Positions 19,595 through 27,780 of a stretch of 64,000 nt of DNA are shown here, in pieces. Each line of letters opens with the position of its first letter. Position 1 is the first letter of the stretch. Source of the stretch: Streptomyces ambofaciens ATCC 23877. Its GTDB lineage: Bacteria; Actinomycetota; Actinomycetes; Streptomycetales; Streptomycetaceae. Made by a program: the position numbers and the translations under genes. The notes beneath the pieces were generated by a model. That model was not told the DNA's origin. It saw only the letters and a program-made list of their open reading frames with translations, and did no database searches. Location: contig NZ_CP012382.1 in assembly GCF_001267885.1 (NCBI RefSeq), forward strand, positions 2,715,001 through 2,779,000, given 5' to 3'.

Positions 19595-19849
19595 TCAGGG
19601 CTCCTCGCGCCAGCCCTCCCACTCCCCCGCGAACGCGTCGAGTTCGGCGGGGTCCAGCCGCTCCCTCTCGTCGCGCAGGACCACGAGCCACTGGGCATCC
19701 TCGGCGTCGTCCTCGCCGGCCAGGGCGTCCCGGACCAGCTGGGGTTCCTCGTCGAGCCCGAAGCGTTCCCCGAGCGCCTGGGCGGCCTCCTCGGCGGCGT
19801 CGCGGTCGGGCAGCACCAGCACATGTCTCACATCACTCACGGGAGCCAT
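19595..19849 (-). CDS. conserved hypothetical protein, 84 aa
   Basis: This is a small acidic soluble protein (MAPVSDVRHVLVLPDRDAAE, ending EWEGWREEP) with no known motif. Its predicted beta-alpha start (RHVLVLPDRDAAEEAAQAL) resembles ferredoxin-like small regulatory folds, but that is a guess. Codon use is typical of the chromosome. It lies between the yceI-like gene and holA on the same strand and may be co-transcribed with either. Confidence 0.65.
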   Translation of the reverse strand: MAPVSDVRHVLVLPDRDAAEEAAQALGERFGLDEEPQLVRDALAGEDDAEDAQWLVVLRDERERLDPAELDAFAGEWEGWREEP

Positions 19850-19882
19850 TGTCGGACACCCCGCGCCGCGCCGACCGCCAGG

Positions 19883-20764
19883 TCAGCCCTTGGGCACGAT
19901 CTGCACGTCGAGGTCGATCCGGATGCTGGGCCCGACCACGGCGATGCCGCGCGCCAGCATCGTCTGCCAGCTCACCGTGAAGTCGTCGCGGTGCAGCTCG
20001 GTCGTGGCACGGCAGGCCGCCCGCACCTCGCCCTCCATTCCGTTGCCGAGGCCCAGGTACTCGGCGTCCAGCGTGACCGTGCGCGTCACACCGTGCAGCG
20101 ACAGCGCCCCGGTGACGGCCCACCGGTTGCCGCCCCGGTGCGTGAACCGGTCGCTGTAGAACTCCAGGGTCGGAAAGCGCTGCACGTCCAGGAAGTCCCC
20201 CGACCTCAGGTGGTCGTCGCGCATCCTCACGTTGGTGTCGATGGACGCCGCGTCGATCACCACGTGCATCGCCGACCGCGCCATGTCGTCCGCGATCCGC
20301 ACCGCGCCCGCGAAGGAGTTGAACCTGCCGTGGATCCGCGCCAGTCCGATGTGCCGGGCGGTGAACGCTATCGAGGAGTGCGCCGGCTCGATCTCCCAGT
20401 CACCCGGCGCGGGCAGCTCCGGCGGCCGGGCCACCTGCAGGGTCACGTCACCGAGTGAGGACAGCGTGTCCTCGGTGACCGTCGCGGACGCCCGGTACGG
20501 CGTGTAGCCCTCGGCGGACACCGCGAGCCGGTACTCCCCCGCCGGCACCGCCGCCACGAACGACCCGAAGGGGTCCGTGCCGCCGCCGACCACCTTGCGC
20601 CCCAGGGTGTCGCTCACCGTGAACTCGGCGTGGGGCACCGGCTCGTCCACGGGGTCGAGGACCCGGCAGCTCAGCGCTCCCGCGCTCGGCGGGGTCTGCA
20701 CCGCCGCCAGGGGACCCGTCCGTTGCATCCGCTTCGTTCGGCTTTCCAGCCAGCGGCCGATCAT
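19883..20764 (-). CDS. YceI family protein with N-terminal carboxypeptidase-regulatory-like domain
   Basis: This 293-residue protein has two parts. Residues of about 25-115 form a prealbumin/Cna-B-like beta domain (ALSCRVLDPVDEPVPHAEFT, VPAGEYRLAVSAEGYTPYRA). Residues of about 120-290 form a YceI lipocalin-like domain (WEIEPAHSSIAFTARHIGLA, VRMRDDHLRSGDFLDVQRFP, GALSLHGVTRTVTLDAEYLG). YceI barrels bind isoprenoid-like lipids. The ATG at 20764 has a GAGGG site upstream and removes an unlikely 45-residue extension. No signal peptide is visible with this start, so it may be cytoplasmic. Confidence 0.85.
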   Translation of the reverse strand: MIGRWLESRTKRMQRTGPLAAVQTPPSAGALSCRVLDPVDEPVPHAEFTVSDTLGRKVVGGGTDPFGSFVAAVPAGEYRLAVSAEGYTPYRASATVTEDTLSSLGDVTLQVARPPELPAPGDWEIEPAHSSIAFTARHIGLARIHGRFNSFAGAVRIADDMARSAMHVVIDAASIDTNVRMRDDHLRSGDFLDVQRFPTLEFYSDRFTHRGGNRWAVTGALSLHGVTRTVTLDAEYLGLGNGMEGEVRAACRATTELHRDDFTVSWQTMLARGIAVVGPSIRIDLDVQIVPKG

Positions 20765-20891
20765 CTGAGACACCCTCTGCGCGACGTGCGGAAAATCGTT
20801 GACGAAGAAACATTCGATCACTGGTGGGGCTTTCGAGGCAACACGGACCCACATCACGGGAAACCGGCGCATGTGCAGGGAGTAGGCACGA

Positions 20892-20927
20892 GTACACACG
20901 AGTGGACCCCGTGTGACTCGTGTGTAC
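20892..20927. promoter_or_regulatory. perfect 12-bp inverted repeat upstream of the yceI-like gene
   Basis: GTACACACGAGT (20892-20903) and ACTCGTGTGTAC (20916-20927) are perfect complements separated by 12 bases. An extra CACGAGT half-site precedes it at 20888. It lies about 130 bases upstream of the yceI-like start and 130 bases past the nat stop. It could be a regulator site or a terminator of nat; there is no T-run on the minus strand. Confidence 0.5.
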
Positions 20928-20987
20928 CTTTTGTGGGCCGAAGCGGCCCGGTGGAGCGGAACCCCACAGGGGCGGACCCACGGCTTC

Positions 20988-21079
20988 TCACGGCCGGCGC
21001 ACGGTGGTTCTCACGGCCGGCGCACGGTGGTTCTCACGGCCGACGCACGGCGGTCCTCACGGGCGGCGTACGGCGGGCA
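20988..21079. repeat. 23-bp tandem repeat overlapping the 3' end of nat
   Basis: Four units of TCACGGCCGGCGCACGGTGGTTC occur. The first two are identical, the third has three changes and the fourth is degenerate and runs into the nat coding region. The nat stop codon (TCA in plus sense, 21057-21059) is the first three bases of the fourth unit. Confidence 0.85.
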
Positions 21080-21884
21080 CCCGGTCGAGTTCGATGCCGA
21101 ACCGGTCCCGATAGGCGGCGAGCACCTCCTCGTCCGTCGCCAGCTCGCGCTCCTCCCGCAGCCCGTCGACGGTCGTCGACACCAACCTGCGGCCGCTGAT
21201 CGTGATCCTCCCTCCGTCCTCCGTGAGCAGCGAGCAGACCGGCGCCTGGAGGAAGTGCGACTGCGGTGAAGTGCTGTGCCACCACGCCCCGGACACGAAG
21301 TCACCGAGCACCCGCGGGCGCAGCTCCAGGCGGTACACGGGCTTCCCGTCGCACACCACGTCCAGGTCGGCTGCCCGGGCCGAGTCATGGCCGCCGCGCA
21401 CCCCCGCGGCGTCCGGCCCCGCCTCGGCCACCCGGAACGTGCCGCCGGGGTCCTCCTGCTCGCCCCGCTCCGCGAAGGCCAGCGGACCGTGGCTGTGCGC
21501 CCCGAAACCGACGTCGGCCAGCCAGTCGCCGCCGTCCACCGACCGCACCAGCAGCGCCAGGTGGTCGTACGGGACACCGAGCCGGCCACCGTCCCCGTAC
21601 ACGCGCGCCGCGAGCAGGGTGACCTCGTACCCGAGCGCCGCCAGCAGCGCGCCGAACAGACCGTTGAGTTCGTAGCAGAACCCGCCCCGGCGCGCGCCCA
21701 CCACCTTGTCCAGGAGCCGCTTCTCCTCCAGCACGATCTCCTCACCGAGATGGACGGAGAGGTTCTCGAACGGCACCGTCCGCAGATGGCGCAGTTGCAG
21801 CTCACGCAGGGCGTCGGCCGTGGGCCACGCGGGGTATTCGACTCCGATACGGCTGAGGTAGGCATCGACCTGTGCTGAATCCAT
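21057..21884 (-). CDS. nat: arylamine N-acetyltransferase
   Basis: This 275-residue protein matches the NAT family, which transfers acetyl from acetyl-CoA to arylamines and arylhydrazines. The Cys-His-Asp triad is visible: Cys in VVGARRGGFCYELNGLFGAL (about residue 72), His in VPYDHLALLVR (about 111) and Asp in WLADVGFGAHSHGPL (about 127). The N-terminus MDSAQVDAYLSRIGVEYPAW is typical. Length fits (about 275-280). The ATG at 21884 lies just downstream of the comEC stop on the same strand. Its 3' end lies in a tandem repeat. Confidence 0.93.
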   Translation of the reverse strand: MDSAQVDAYLSRIGVEYPAWPTADALRELQLRHLRTVPFENLSVHLGEEIVLEEKRLLDKVVGARRGGFCYELNGLFGALLAALGYEVTLLAARVYGDGGRLGVPYDHLALLVRSVDGGDWLADVGFGAHSHGPLAFAERGEQEDPGGTFRVAEAGPDAAGVRGGHDSARAADLDVVCDGKPVYRLELRPRVLGDFVSGAWWHSTSPQSHFLQAPVCSLLTEDGGRITISGRRLVSTTVDGLREERELATDEEVLAAYRDRFGIELDRVPAVRRP

Positions 21885-21888
21885 GCCC

Positions 21889-24558
21889 TCAGTCTCCCGC
21901 CACCCGCAGGGCCTCGCCGGTGCCCGTGACCGCCAGCGCCCCGTCCCGGTCCGTGCGCAGCACCATCGTGCCCCGGGCGCGCAACGCGGCGACGGTGGCG
22001 GGGGCCGGGTGCCCGTAGGTGTTGTCCGCGCCGCAGCTGATGAGCGCCAGCCGTGGGGCGACCTTGCCCAGGAGGCCGGGATCCTGGTGGGCCGAGCCGT
22101 GGTGGGCCACCTTGAGCACGTCGACGCCTTCCAGCGCGCCCGCCGCCGGTGACTTCGCCAGCTCCTGCTGGGCCGGGGGCTCCAGATCGCCGAGCAGCAG
22201 CAGGCGCAGCCCCGCCGTCCGCACCAGGAGCGTGACACTGGCGTCGTTGGGCTCCACCGTGCTCGTCGCGGGGCCCGCCCCGGTGCTCGCCGCCGATGGC
22301 GGTGGAGGCCACACCACCTGCCAGGACAGCGGTCCCGCCCTTCGCTGCTGCCCGGCCGCGGCGTGCCGCAGGGGGATCCGTCGTGCCGCCGCCTGTCTGC
22401 GGACGGACTCGGCCTGGTCGGCGGGCTCTTCGAGCGCGGTCGTCTCGATGGCGCCCACCGCACGCCCCCGCAACACCCCGGCCAGTCCCGCGACATGGTC
22501 GGCGTGGAAGTGGGTCAGCACCACGAGCGGGACGCGGGTGACGCCGAGCGAGCGCAGACAGTGGTCGACCAGCGCCGGGTCCGGTCCGGTGTCCACGACC
22601 ACGCCCGTGCCCTCACCCGCCGCGAGCACCATGGCGTCGCCCTGCCCGACGTCGCACATCACCATCCGCCAGTCCGGCGGCGGCCACCCGGTGATCACCC
22701 GGGCCAGTGGGGGCGGCCGGACCACCACCAGCACCAGCAGGGCCGCGCAGAGACCGCACCACCAGGGATGCCCGAGAAGTCGCCGGCCGGCCAGCAGCAC
22801 GCCCACCGTGGCGAGGGCGAGCAGCGCCGCGCCGGTCCAGCTGCCCGGCCAGTCCACTCCCGCGCCGGGCAGCGCGGCCCCGGTGCGGGCGATGCCGGCG
22901 ATCCACTCGGCGGGCCAGCTCCCGCACCACGCCAGCCCTTCGGCCACCGGCATCGCCACCGGTGCCGCCGCCAGCGCCGCGAAACCCAGCACCGTGGCGG
23001 GCGCGACCGCGAACTCCACGAGCAGGTTGCAGGGCACCGCCACCAGGCTCACCCGCGCCGACAGCACGGCGACGACCGGAGCGCACAGGGCCTGCGCCGC
23101 ACCCGCGGCGGCCAGCGCCTCGGCGAGCCGAGGGGGGACCCGGCGCCGGCACAGCGCCGCGCTCCACCGGGGAGCGAGCGTGAGCAGTGCCCCGGTGGCC
23201 AGCACGGAGAGCAGGAACCCGTAGCTGCGGGCGAGCCACGGGTCGTACAGCACCAGTAGCAGCACGGCCGTCGCCAGCGCGGGGAGCAGCGACCTGCGGC
23301 GCCCGGTGGCCAGCGCGAGCAGGGCGACGGCCCCGCAGGCCGCGGCCCGCAGCACGCTCGGGTCGGGTCGGCACACGACGACGAATCCGAGTGCGAGGAC
23401 CCCGCCGAGCAGCGCGGTGGTCCGCAGGGAGATCCCGAGGCGGGGCGCCAGCCCCCGGCGCTCGCTGCGCTGGGCCAGTCCGGGCGGACCGAGCAGCAGG
23501 GCGAGCACGATCGTGAAGTTGGCTCCGGACACGGCCAGCGTGTGCGCGAGGTCGGTCTCCTTGAACGCCTCCTCCAACTCCGGCGTGATGCGCGAGGTGT
23601 CCCCGACGACCAGCCCCGGCAGCAGGGCCCGTGCGTCCTCCGGGAGACCGTCGGTGGCCTCCCGCAGCCCCGCCCGCAGCCGTCCGGCCAGCCGCTGCGC
23701 TCCCGACGGCTCGGCCACGACCTCGGGGGCCTCCCGCCCGCCCCGTACCCGCAGCACGGCGGCGATCCGGTCGCCGGCCGACCTCGGAGGTGCCGACCGG
23801 GCGGTGACCCTGAGCCGCGTGGTGGGCAGCAGTCCCAGCCAGTGGGCCGCACCGGGCCCGGCGCCGGTGAGGGGCCGCTCGTTCGGGGCGCCCGGGGACA
23901 GGCGACTCGAAGTCCCCCCGGACGTCTCCGGTCCCCCAGACGCTCCCGGCGCTCCGAACCCACCCGCCGCCCCTCCCACGTCGACGAGCATCAGCACCGG
24001 TGTCCGGGTCACGACCTCCGCTCCGCCCGCCTCCGTCAGCCGGCGTACGTCGCCCTCGATCAGCACGGTGGGCGGCACGGCCCGGTTTCCCCGGACGCGG
24101 GGCCGGGTGAGGCGAGGGTCCGCGGTGACCTCCACCTCGGCGGTGACGGTGGCGTACTGCCGCGCCAGCGCCGGTACCGGCCCACGGCGCAGGTCCGCGC
24201 CGTGCAGGGCGGCCGAGGCGGCGGCCGCGGCGACGCACAGGAGCAGGGCGACGAACGACACGTGCCGCCGTCCGCGCGCCGGGCGTCGCCCCCGTGCCCT
24301 CAGCAGCAGTACGCCGGCCAGGAGCAGGCCACCGGTCACGACTCCGACGGTCCAGCCGGGCGGCGCGTCGAGCATCACCGCCGCCGTCGCCCAGGTCCCC
24401 AGCGCGGGCGGCACCAACCGCAGGTCGGTGGGCCCCTCCTGCCGAGGGTGGGCGGCACCGAGCCGATGCCCGGAAGCGGCGTGCACGGCCGCGCGCGGCG
24501 GCGCCGTCCGCTCGCCGGGCTCCGCCGCCCTGCCGGGGGCCGTCACGTCCGTACTCAT
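21889..24558 (-). CDS. comEC: ComEC/Rec2 family DNA-uptake channel protein
   Basis: This 889-residue polytopic membrane protein has N-terminal membrane segments, a DUF4131/OB-like region (VTAEVEVTADPRLTRP, VLIEGDVRRL) and the competence domain (LAHTLAVSGANFTIVLALLL, GFVVVCRPDPSVLRAAACGA, LLSVLATGALLTLAPRWSAA). A C-terminal metallo-beta-lactamase domain follows (MVMCDVGQGDAMVLAAGEGT, TGPDPALVDHCLRSLG, VVLTHFHADHVAGLAGVL, LLLLGDLEPPAQQEL). The family forms the inner-membrane channel for single-stranded DNA in competent bacteria; streptomycetes carry it widely without known competence. Its ATG overlaps the comEA stop by four bases. Confidence 0.93.
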   Translation of the reverse strand: MSTDVTAPGRAAEPGERTAPPRAAVHAASGHRLGAAHPRQEGPTDLRLVPPALGTWATAAVMLDAPPGWTVGVVTGGLLLAGVLLLRARGRRPARGRRHVSFVALLLCVAAAAASAALHGADLRRGPVPALARQYATVTAEVEVTADPRLTRPRVRGNRAVPPTVLIEGDVRRLTEAGGAEVVTRTPVLMLVDVGGAAGGFGAPGASGGPETSGGTSSRLSPGAPNERPLTGAGPGAAHWLGLLPTTRLRVTARSAPPRSAGDRIAAVLRVRGGREAPEVVAEPSGAQRLAGRLRAGLREATDGLPEDARALLPGLVVGDTSRITPELEEAFKETDLAHTLAVSGANFTIVLALLLGPPGLAQRSERRGLAPRLGISLRTTALLGGVLALGFVVVCRPDPSVLRAAACGAVALLALATGRRRSLLPALATAVLLLVLYDPWLARSYGFLLSVLATGALLTLAPRWSAALCRRRVPPRLAEALAAAGAAQALCAPVVAVLSARVSLVAVPCNLLVEFAVAPATVLGFAALAAAPVAMPVAEGLAWCGSWPAEWIAGIARTGAALPGAGVDWPGSWTGAALLALATVGVLLAGRRLLGHPWWCGLCAALLVLVVVRPPPLARVITGWPPPDWRMVMCDVGQGDAMVLAAGEGTGVVVDTGPDPALVDHCLRSLGVTRVPLVVLTHFHADHVAGLAGVLRGRAVGAIETTALEEPADQAESVRRQAAARRIPLRHAAAGQQRRAGPLSWQVVWPPPPSAASTGAGPATSTVEPNDASVTLLVRTAGLRLLLLGDLEPPAQQELAKSPAAGALEGVDVLKVAHHGSAHQDPGLLGKVAPRLALISCGADNTYGHPAPATVAALRARGTMVLRTDRDGALAVTGTGEALRVAGD

Positions 24559-25754
24559 GGCCGCACGAGATTCCGCAGGTCGGCGAAGCGGCGCTCACCG
24601 ATGCCGTTGACCTCCCGCAGCTCGTCCACCGAGCGGAAACCGCCCTGCCGGGTGCGGTAGTCGATGATGTGCCGGGCCAGCACGGGGCCGACACCGGGCA
24701 GGGTGTCGAGCTGGTCGGCGGTCGCCGTGTTGAGGGAGACCGGTGCGACGGGGGCCCCTCCCGCGAGCCCGCCCGCCGCGGCCGATCCGCCCGGCCCGCC
24801 CGGTGCCGATCCGCCCGGCCCGCCCGGGACCGTTCCGCCCGGGGCCGTCCCGGTGCCGGGTGCGGGAGCGCCGACGACCACCTGCTCGCCGTCCACGAGG
24901 AAGCGGGCCCGGTTCAGCCCGTCGGTCCTGGCTCCCGGCCGGACGCCACCGGCGGCGCGGAGGGCGTCCGCGACCCGTGAGCCGGCCGGCAGGCGGTGGA
25001 CCCCGGGCTTGCGGACCTTGCCCCCGACGTCCACCACGATCTCGGCGCCGACCGTGGCCCCTGCCACGGCGGTGCCCTTGTGCGTACCGGCCGTTGAGCT
25101 GTCCCCGCCCACCTCGCCCCCGGCCGCCTCGCTCCCCGCCGTCCCGCCCCCTCCCGAGGCGCCGTACACCGCGGCCTCGCGCACGGTCTCGGGCGCCGGC
25201 ACCGGTTGGGTGCGGCCCGTCCAGAAGTGCTGCACGGCGAGGACCGACGCGACGACGAGCAGCACCGTGAGCGCGGCCACACTGCGCCGCTCCAGCCCGC
25301 ACCGGGTCTGCAGCCACACCGGCACGCGCTCCCGCAGCGCCTGACCGGCCCGGTCCCGCCAGCTCGTCGCGGAGGTGTCGGCGGCGCCCTGTGCCGCCTC
25401 CTCCTCGCCTCCGGTGGCTTCCCTGCGCGCCGCGTCGCCCTCCGCGTGCCCCCTCCGGAGTCCGAGATCGCGGCCCTGGGGTGCTGGCGGCCCCTTCCCC
25501 GACTCGCCCCGCACGACGGGACGTTCGGCGAAGAGCGCCTCGGCGCGCAGGCGGAGCTCCTCCGCCTGCGCGTGCGCCTGCGCGTGACGGCGCATGCGTC
25601 CTCCCCGGCCGCCGGAGCGGGGACCGGGGCCGGACGGACGACGGCTGCCCGGGCGGCCGGACGGACGGCGGTCGCGCAGGCGGCCGTCGGAGGCGGGGCC
25701 ACGGCCCGGGCCACTGGTCGCGGTCGCTGTGCGTGAGCGTGATCGAAGAGCCAT
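24555..25754 (-). CDS. comEA: ComEA family helix-hairpin-helix DNA-binding protein
   Basis: This protein of up to 399 residues has a basic/charged cytoplasmic N-terminus, one membrane segment (SVAALTVLLVVASVLAVQHF, about residues 160-180), a Gly/Ser-rich spacer, an SLBB domain (EIVVDVGGKVRKPGVHRLPA, VADALRAAGGVRPGA), a second Gly/Pro spacer, and a C-terminal double helix-hairpin-helix (VSLNTATADQLDTLPGVGPV, REVNGIGERRFADLRNLVRP). ComEA binds double-stranded DNA outside the membrane and passes it to ComEC, to which it is coupled here by ATGA. An internal ATG at 25595 (MRRHAQAHAQAEELRL) is an alternative start because the preceding 53 residues are low-complexity Arg/Pro/Gly. Confidence 0.88.
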   Translation of the reverse strand: MALRSRSRTATATSGPGRGPASDGRLRDRRPSGRPGSRRPSGPGPRSGGRGGRMRRHAQAHAQAEELRLRAEALFAERPVVRGESGKGPPAPQGRDLGLRRGHAEGDAARREATGGEEEAAQGAADTSATSWRDRAGQALRERVPVWLQTRCGLERRSVAALTVLLVVASVLAVQHFWTGRTQPVPAPETVREAAVYGASGGGGTAGSEAAGGEVGGDSSTAGTHKGTAVAGATVGAEIVVDVGGKVRKPGVHRLPAGSRVADALRAAGGVRPGARTDGLNRARFLVDGEQVVVGAPAPGTGTAPGGTVPGGPGGSAPGGPGGSAAAGGLAGGAPVAPVSLNTATADQLDTLPGVGPVLARHIIDYRTRQGGFRSVDELREVNGIGERRFADLRNLVRP

Positions 25755-25864
25755 GCGAGGAGCATCGGACAGCCCGGCGCAACCGCGATGATCTTGGTCA
25801 ATTCCCGGGGATCACCACCGGATTGTGGAAAACTCCGTCACCCACCCGGGTGACACGACGCCTT

Positions 25865-26710
25865 TCAGCGCGACGAGACCACGACCCCCAGCAGACCGGG
25901 GCCCGTATGTGCCCCGATCACCGCGCCGACCTCGCTCACATGCAGGTCGGCCAGCCCCGGCACCCGCTTGCGCAGACGGTCCGCCAGGGCCGAGGCCCGG
26001 CCGGGGGCGGCGAGATGGTGGACGGCGATGTCGACGGGCGCGGCCCCCGCCCGGTCGGCGGCGATCTCCTCCAGCCGGGCAATGGCCTTGGACGCCGTCC
26101 GTACCTTCTCCAGAGGCTCGATGCGGCCGTCGGCCAGCTGCAACAGCGGCTTCACCGCGAGCGCGGAGCCGAACAGGGCCTGGGCCGCCCCGATCCGGCC
26201 GCCGCGGCGCAGGTAGTCGAGGGTGTCGACGTAGAAGTAGGCGGAGGTGGCCGCGGCCCGCTTCTCCGCGGCCGCGACCGCTTCGTCCACCGTGCCGCCC
26301 GCCTCCGCGGTCTCGGCCGCGGCCAGCGCGCAGAATCCGAGGGCCATCGCGATCATCCCGGTGTCCACGACCCGCACCGGCACCGTCGCCTCGCGCGCGG
26401 CGACGACGGCCGCGTCGTGCGTGCCGGAGAGCTCGGCGGAGAGATGGAGGGAGACGATGCCGTCGACGCCGGACTCGGCGATCCGGCGGTAGGTCTCGGC
26501 GAAGACTTCGGGGCTGGGGCGCGAGGTGGTGACCGGGCGCCGCTTCTGCAGGGCCTGGGCCAGCGAGCGGGTCGAGATCTCGGTGCCCTCTTCCAGTGCC
26601 CGGTCGCCCAGGACGACGGTCAGGGGTACCGCGGTGATGCCGTGCCGCTCCATCGTCCGGGCCGGAAGATAGGCCGTTGAATCCGTGACGATCGCGACAT
26701 GACGGGACAT
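25865..26710 (-). CDS. DegV family protein (fatty-acid-binding FakB-like)
   Basis: This 281-residue DegV protein starts MSRHVAIVTDSTAYLPARTM and continues with GITAVPLTVVLGDRALEEGT, RPVTTSRPSPEVF and IVSLHLSAELSGTHDAAVVA, then FYVDTLDYLRRGGRIGAAQA, all hallmarks of the family. DegV/FakB proteins bind a fatty acid and, in Firmicutes, present it to FakA kinase. No fakA-like gene is adjacent. Length is normal. It is separated by about 110 bases from comEA upstream of it. Confidence 0.9.
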   Translation of the reverse strand: MSRHVAIVTDSTAYLPARTMERHGITAVPLTVVLGDRALEEGTEISTRSLAQALQKRRPVTTSRPSPEVFAETYRRIAESGVDGIVSLHLSAELSGTHDAAVVAAREATVPVRVVDTGMIAMALGFCALAAAETAEAGGTVDEAVAAAEKRAAATSAYFYVDTLDYLRRGGRIGAAQALFGSALAVKPLLQLADGRIEPLEKVRTASKAIARLEEIAADRAGAAPVDIAVHHLAAPGRASALADRLRKRVPGLADLHVSEVGAVIGAHTGPGLLGVVVSSR

Positions 26711-26782
26711 GAGCTGGAGGTTACCTGGCGTAGCGCCCGTACGGCAGCCCGGCCCGTCGGCCGGGCGTCCACACGGCTGTGA

Positions 26783-27517
26783 TCAGGTCGTGTTCTCCGG
26801 ACGGGCCTTCTTCTGCCAGGGGTACACGGGGCTCGGGCCGGGCGGGTCGATGGCGGGCCGCGCGGGATCCTGCGCCTGCTCCGGCTGCGCGGTCCGCGGC
26901 CAACTCTGCCGGGCGGCCGGGGCGTCGGCGGCCGGCGCCTCGGGCCAGGGCGGCGGCGCGGCGGCGGGCTCCGTCTCCGTCCAGTGCCGCAGGGCGCCGG
27001 CCTCGACGTCGATCTGTGCGCTCAGCGAGTCCAGGTCGTCGTCCGCGAAACGGCGGGCCCGGTCACGGGCCGCCCAGCGCAGGGACTCCGCCGAGCGGGC
27101 GATGCGCTCGGTGCGCTCGCGCAGCGTGGGAAGGCGCTCGGCGAGCGTGGCCCGGTCCGGCTCGGACTCCAGCCGCCTGAGCTCGCCGTCCAGCTCGTAC
27201 CCGTGCGCGCTGAGCCGGTCGAAGAGGGCGAGGGACTCCTTGAGGGACTCGTCCTCGGCCACGCCCGCGTGCAACGCGTCCTGGGTGGCCCGCATCGACG
27301 TACGCAGCGTCAGCCGCAACTGCGCCAGCTCGCTCGCCGGGCCCGTCTGGACGAGGGACTTGGCCCGCAGCGTGTGGTCCTCGACCGTGCGGCGGGCCTG
27401 GGTGATGCCACGGTCCACACTGCGCTTGGCCGCGCCGACGGCCTTCACCGTGGCGTAGGCGCCCAGCACGAGGGCGAGCACGAAAAGCAGGGCGAATACC
27501 GTGATCACTGCTTCCAC
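26783..27517 (-). CDS. membrane-anchored coiled-coil protein, unknown function
   Basis: This 244-residue protein starts at GTG 27517 behind an excellent GGAGGAGG site. Residues of about 3-25 (AVITVFALLFVLALVLGAYA) are a single membrane segment or uncleaved signal anchor. The next 150 residues are rich in Leu, Glu and Arg and look helical and coiled-coil (RLESEPDRATLAERLPTLRE, ERTERIARSAESLRWAARDR). The C-terminal 60 residues are Pro/Ala-rich and end YPWQKKARPENTT. I do not recognise a family; the architecture resembles scaffold or septation-associated proteins. It lies downstream of leuS, separated by about 260 bases with direct repeats. Confidence 0.7.
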   Translation of the reverse strand: MEAVITVFALLFVLALVLGAYATVKAVGAAKRSVDRGITQARRTVEDHTLRAKSLVQTGPASELAQLRLTLRTSMRATQDALHAGVAEDESLKESLALFDRLSAHGYELDGELRRLESEPDRATLAERLPTLRERTERIARSAESLRWAARDRARRFADDDLDSLSAQIDVEAGALRHWTETEPAAAPPPWPEAPAADAPAARQSWPRTAQPEQAQDPARPAIDPPGPSPVYPWQKKARPENTT

Positions 27518-27704
27518 GAAGCTCCTCCTCCGAGCGTCCGACCCGCGCACCGGCAGGCCGCGGCACTCTCCGCGCCGCTCTTCCACGGTAAACGCAGGGG
27601 GCAGGCCCAGGGTTCCGACGGAACCCCGAACCTGCCCGCACGCGACCCTGAACCGGCCCGCACCGCCCCCGGGCCACCCCCTAGGGGACGCCCCCGAGGC
27701 CGGA

Positions 27705-27777
27705 CCCGTACACCGCGGATCCGCCCAGCCCCGCACACCGCGGATCCGCCCCGGACCCGCACGCCGCGGGCCCCGCC
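27705..27777. repeat. three imperfect direct repeats between leuS and the coiled-coil gene
   Basis: Copies CCCGTACACCGCGGATCCGC at 27705, CCCGCACACCGCGGATCCGC at 27730 and a diverged third copy at 27756 occur with a period of about 25-26 bases. They end three bases before the leuS stop codon. Confidence 0.7.
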
Positions 27778-27780
27778 CGC

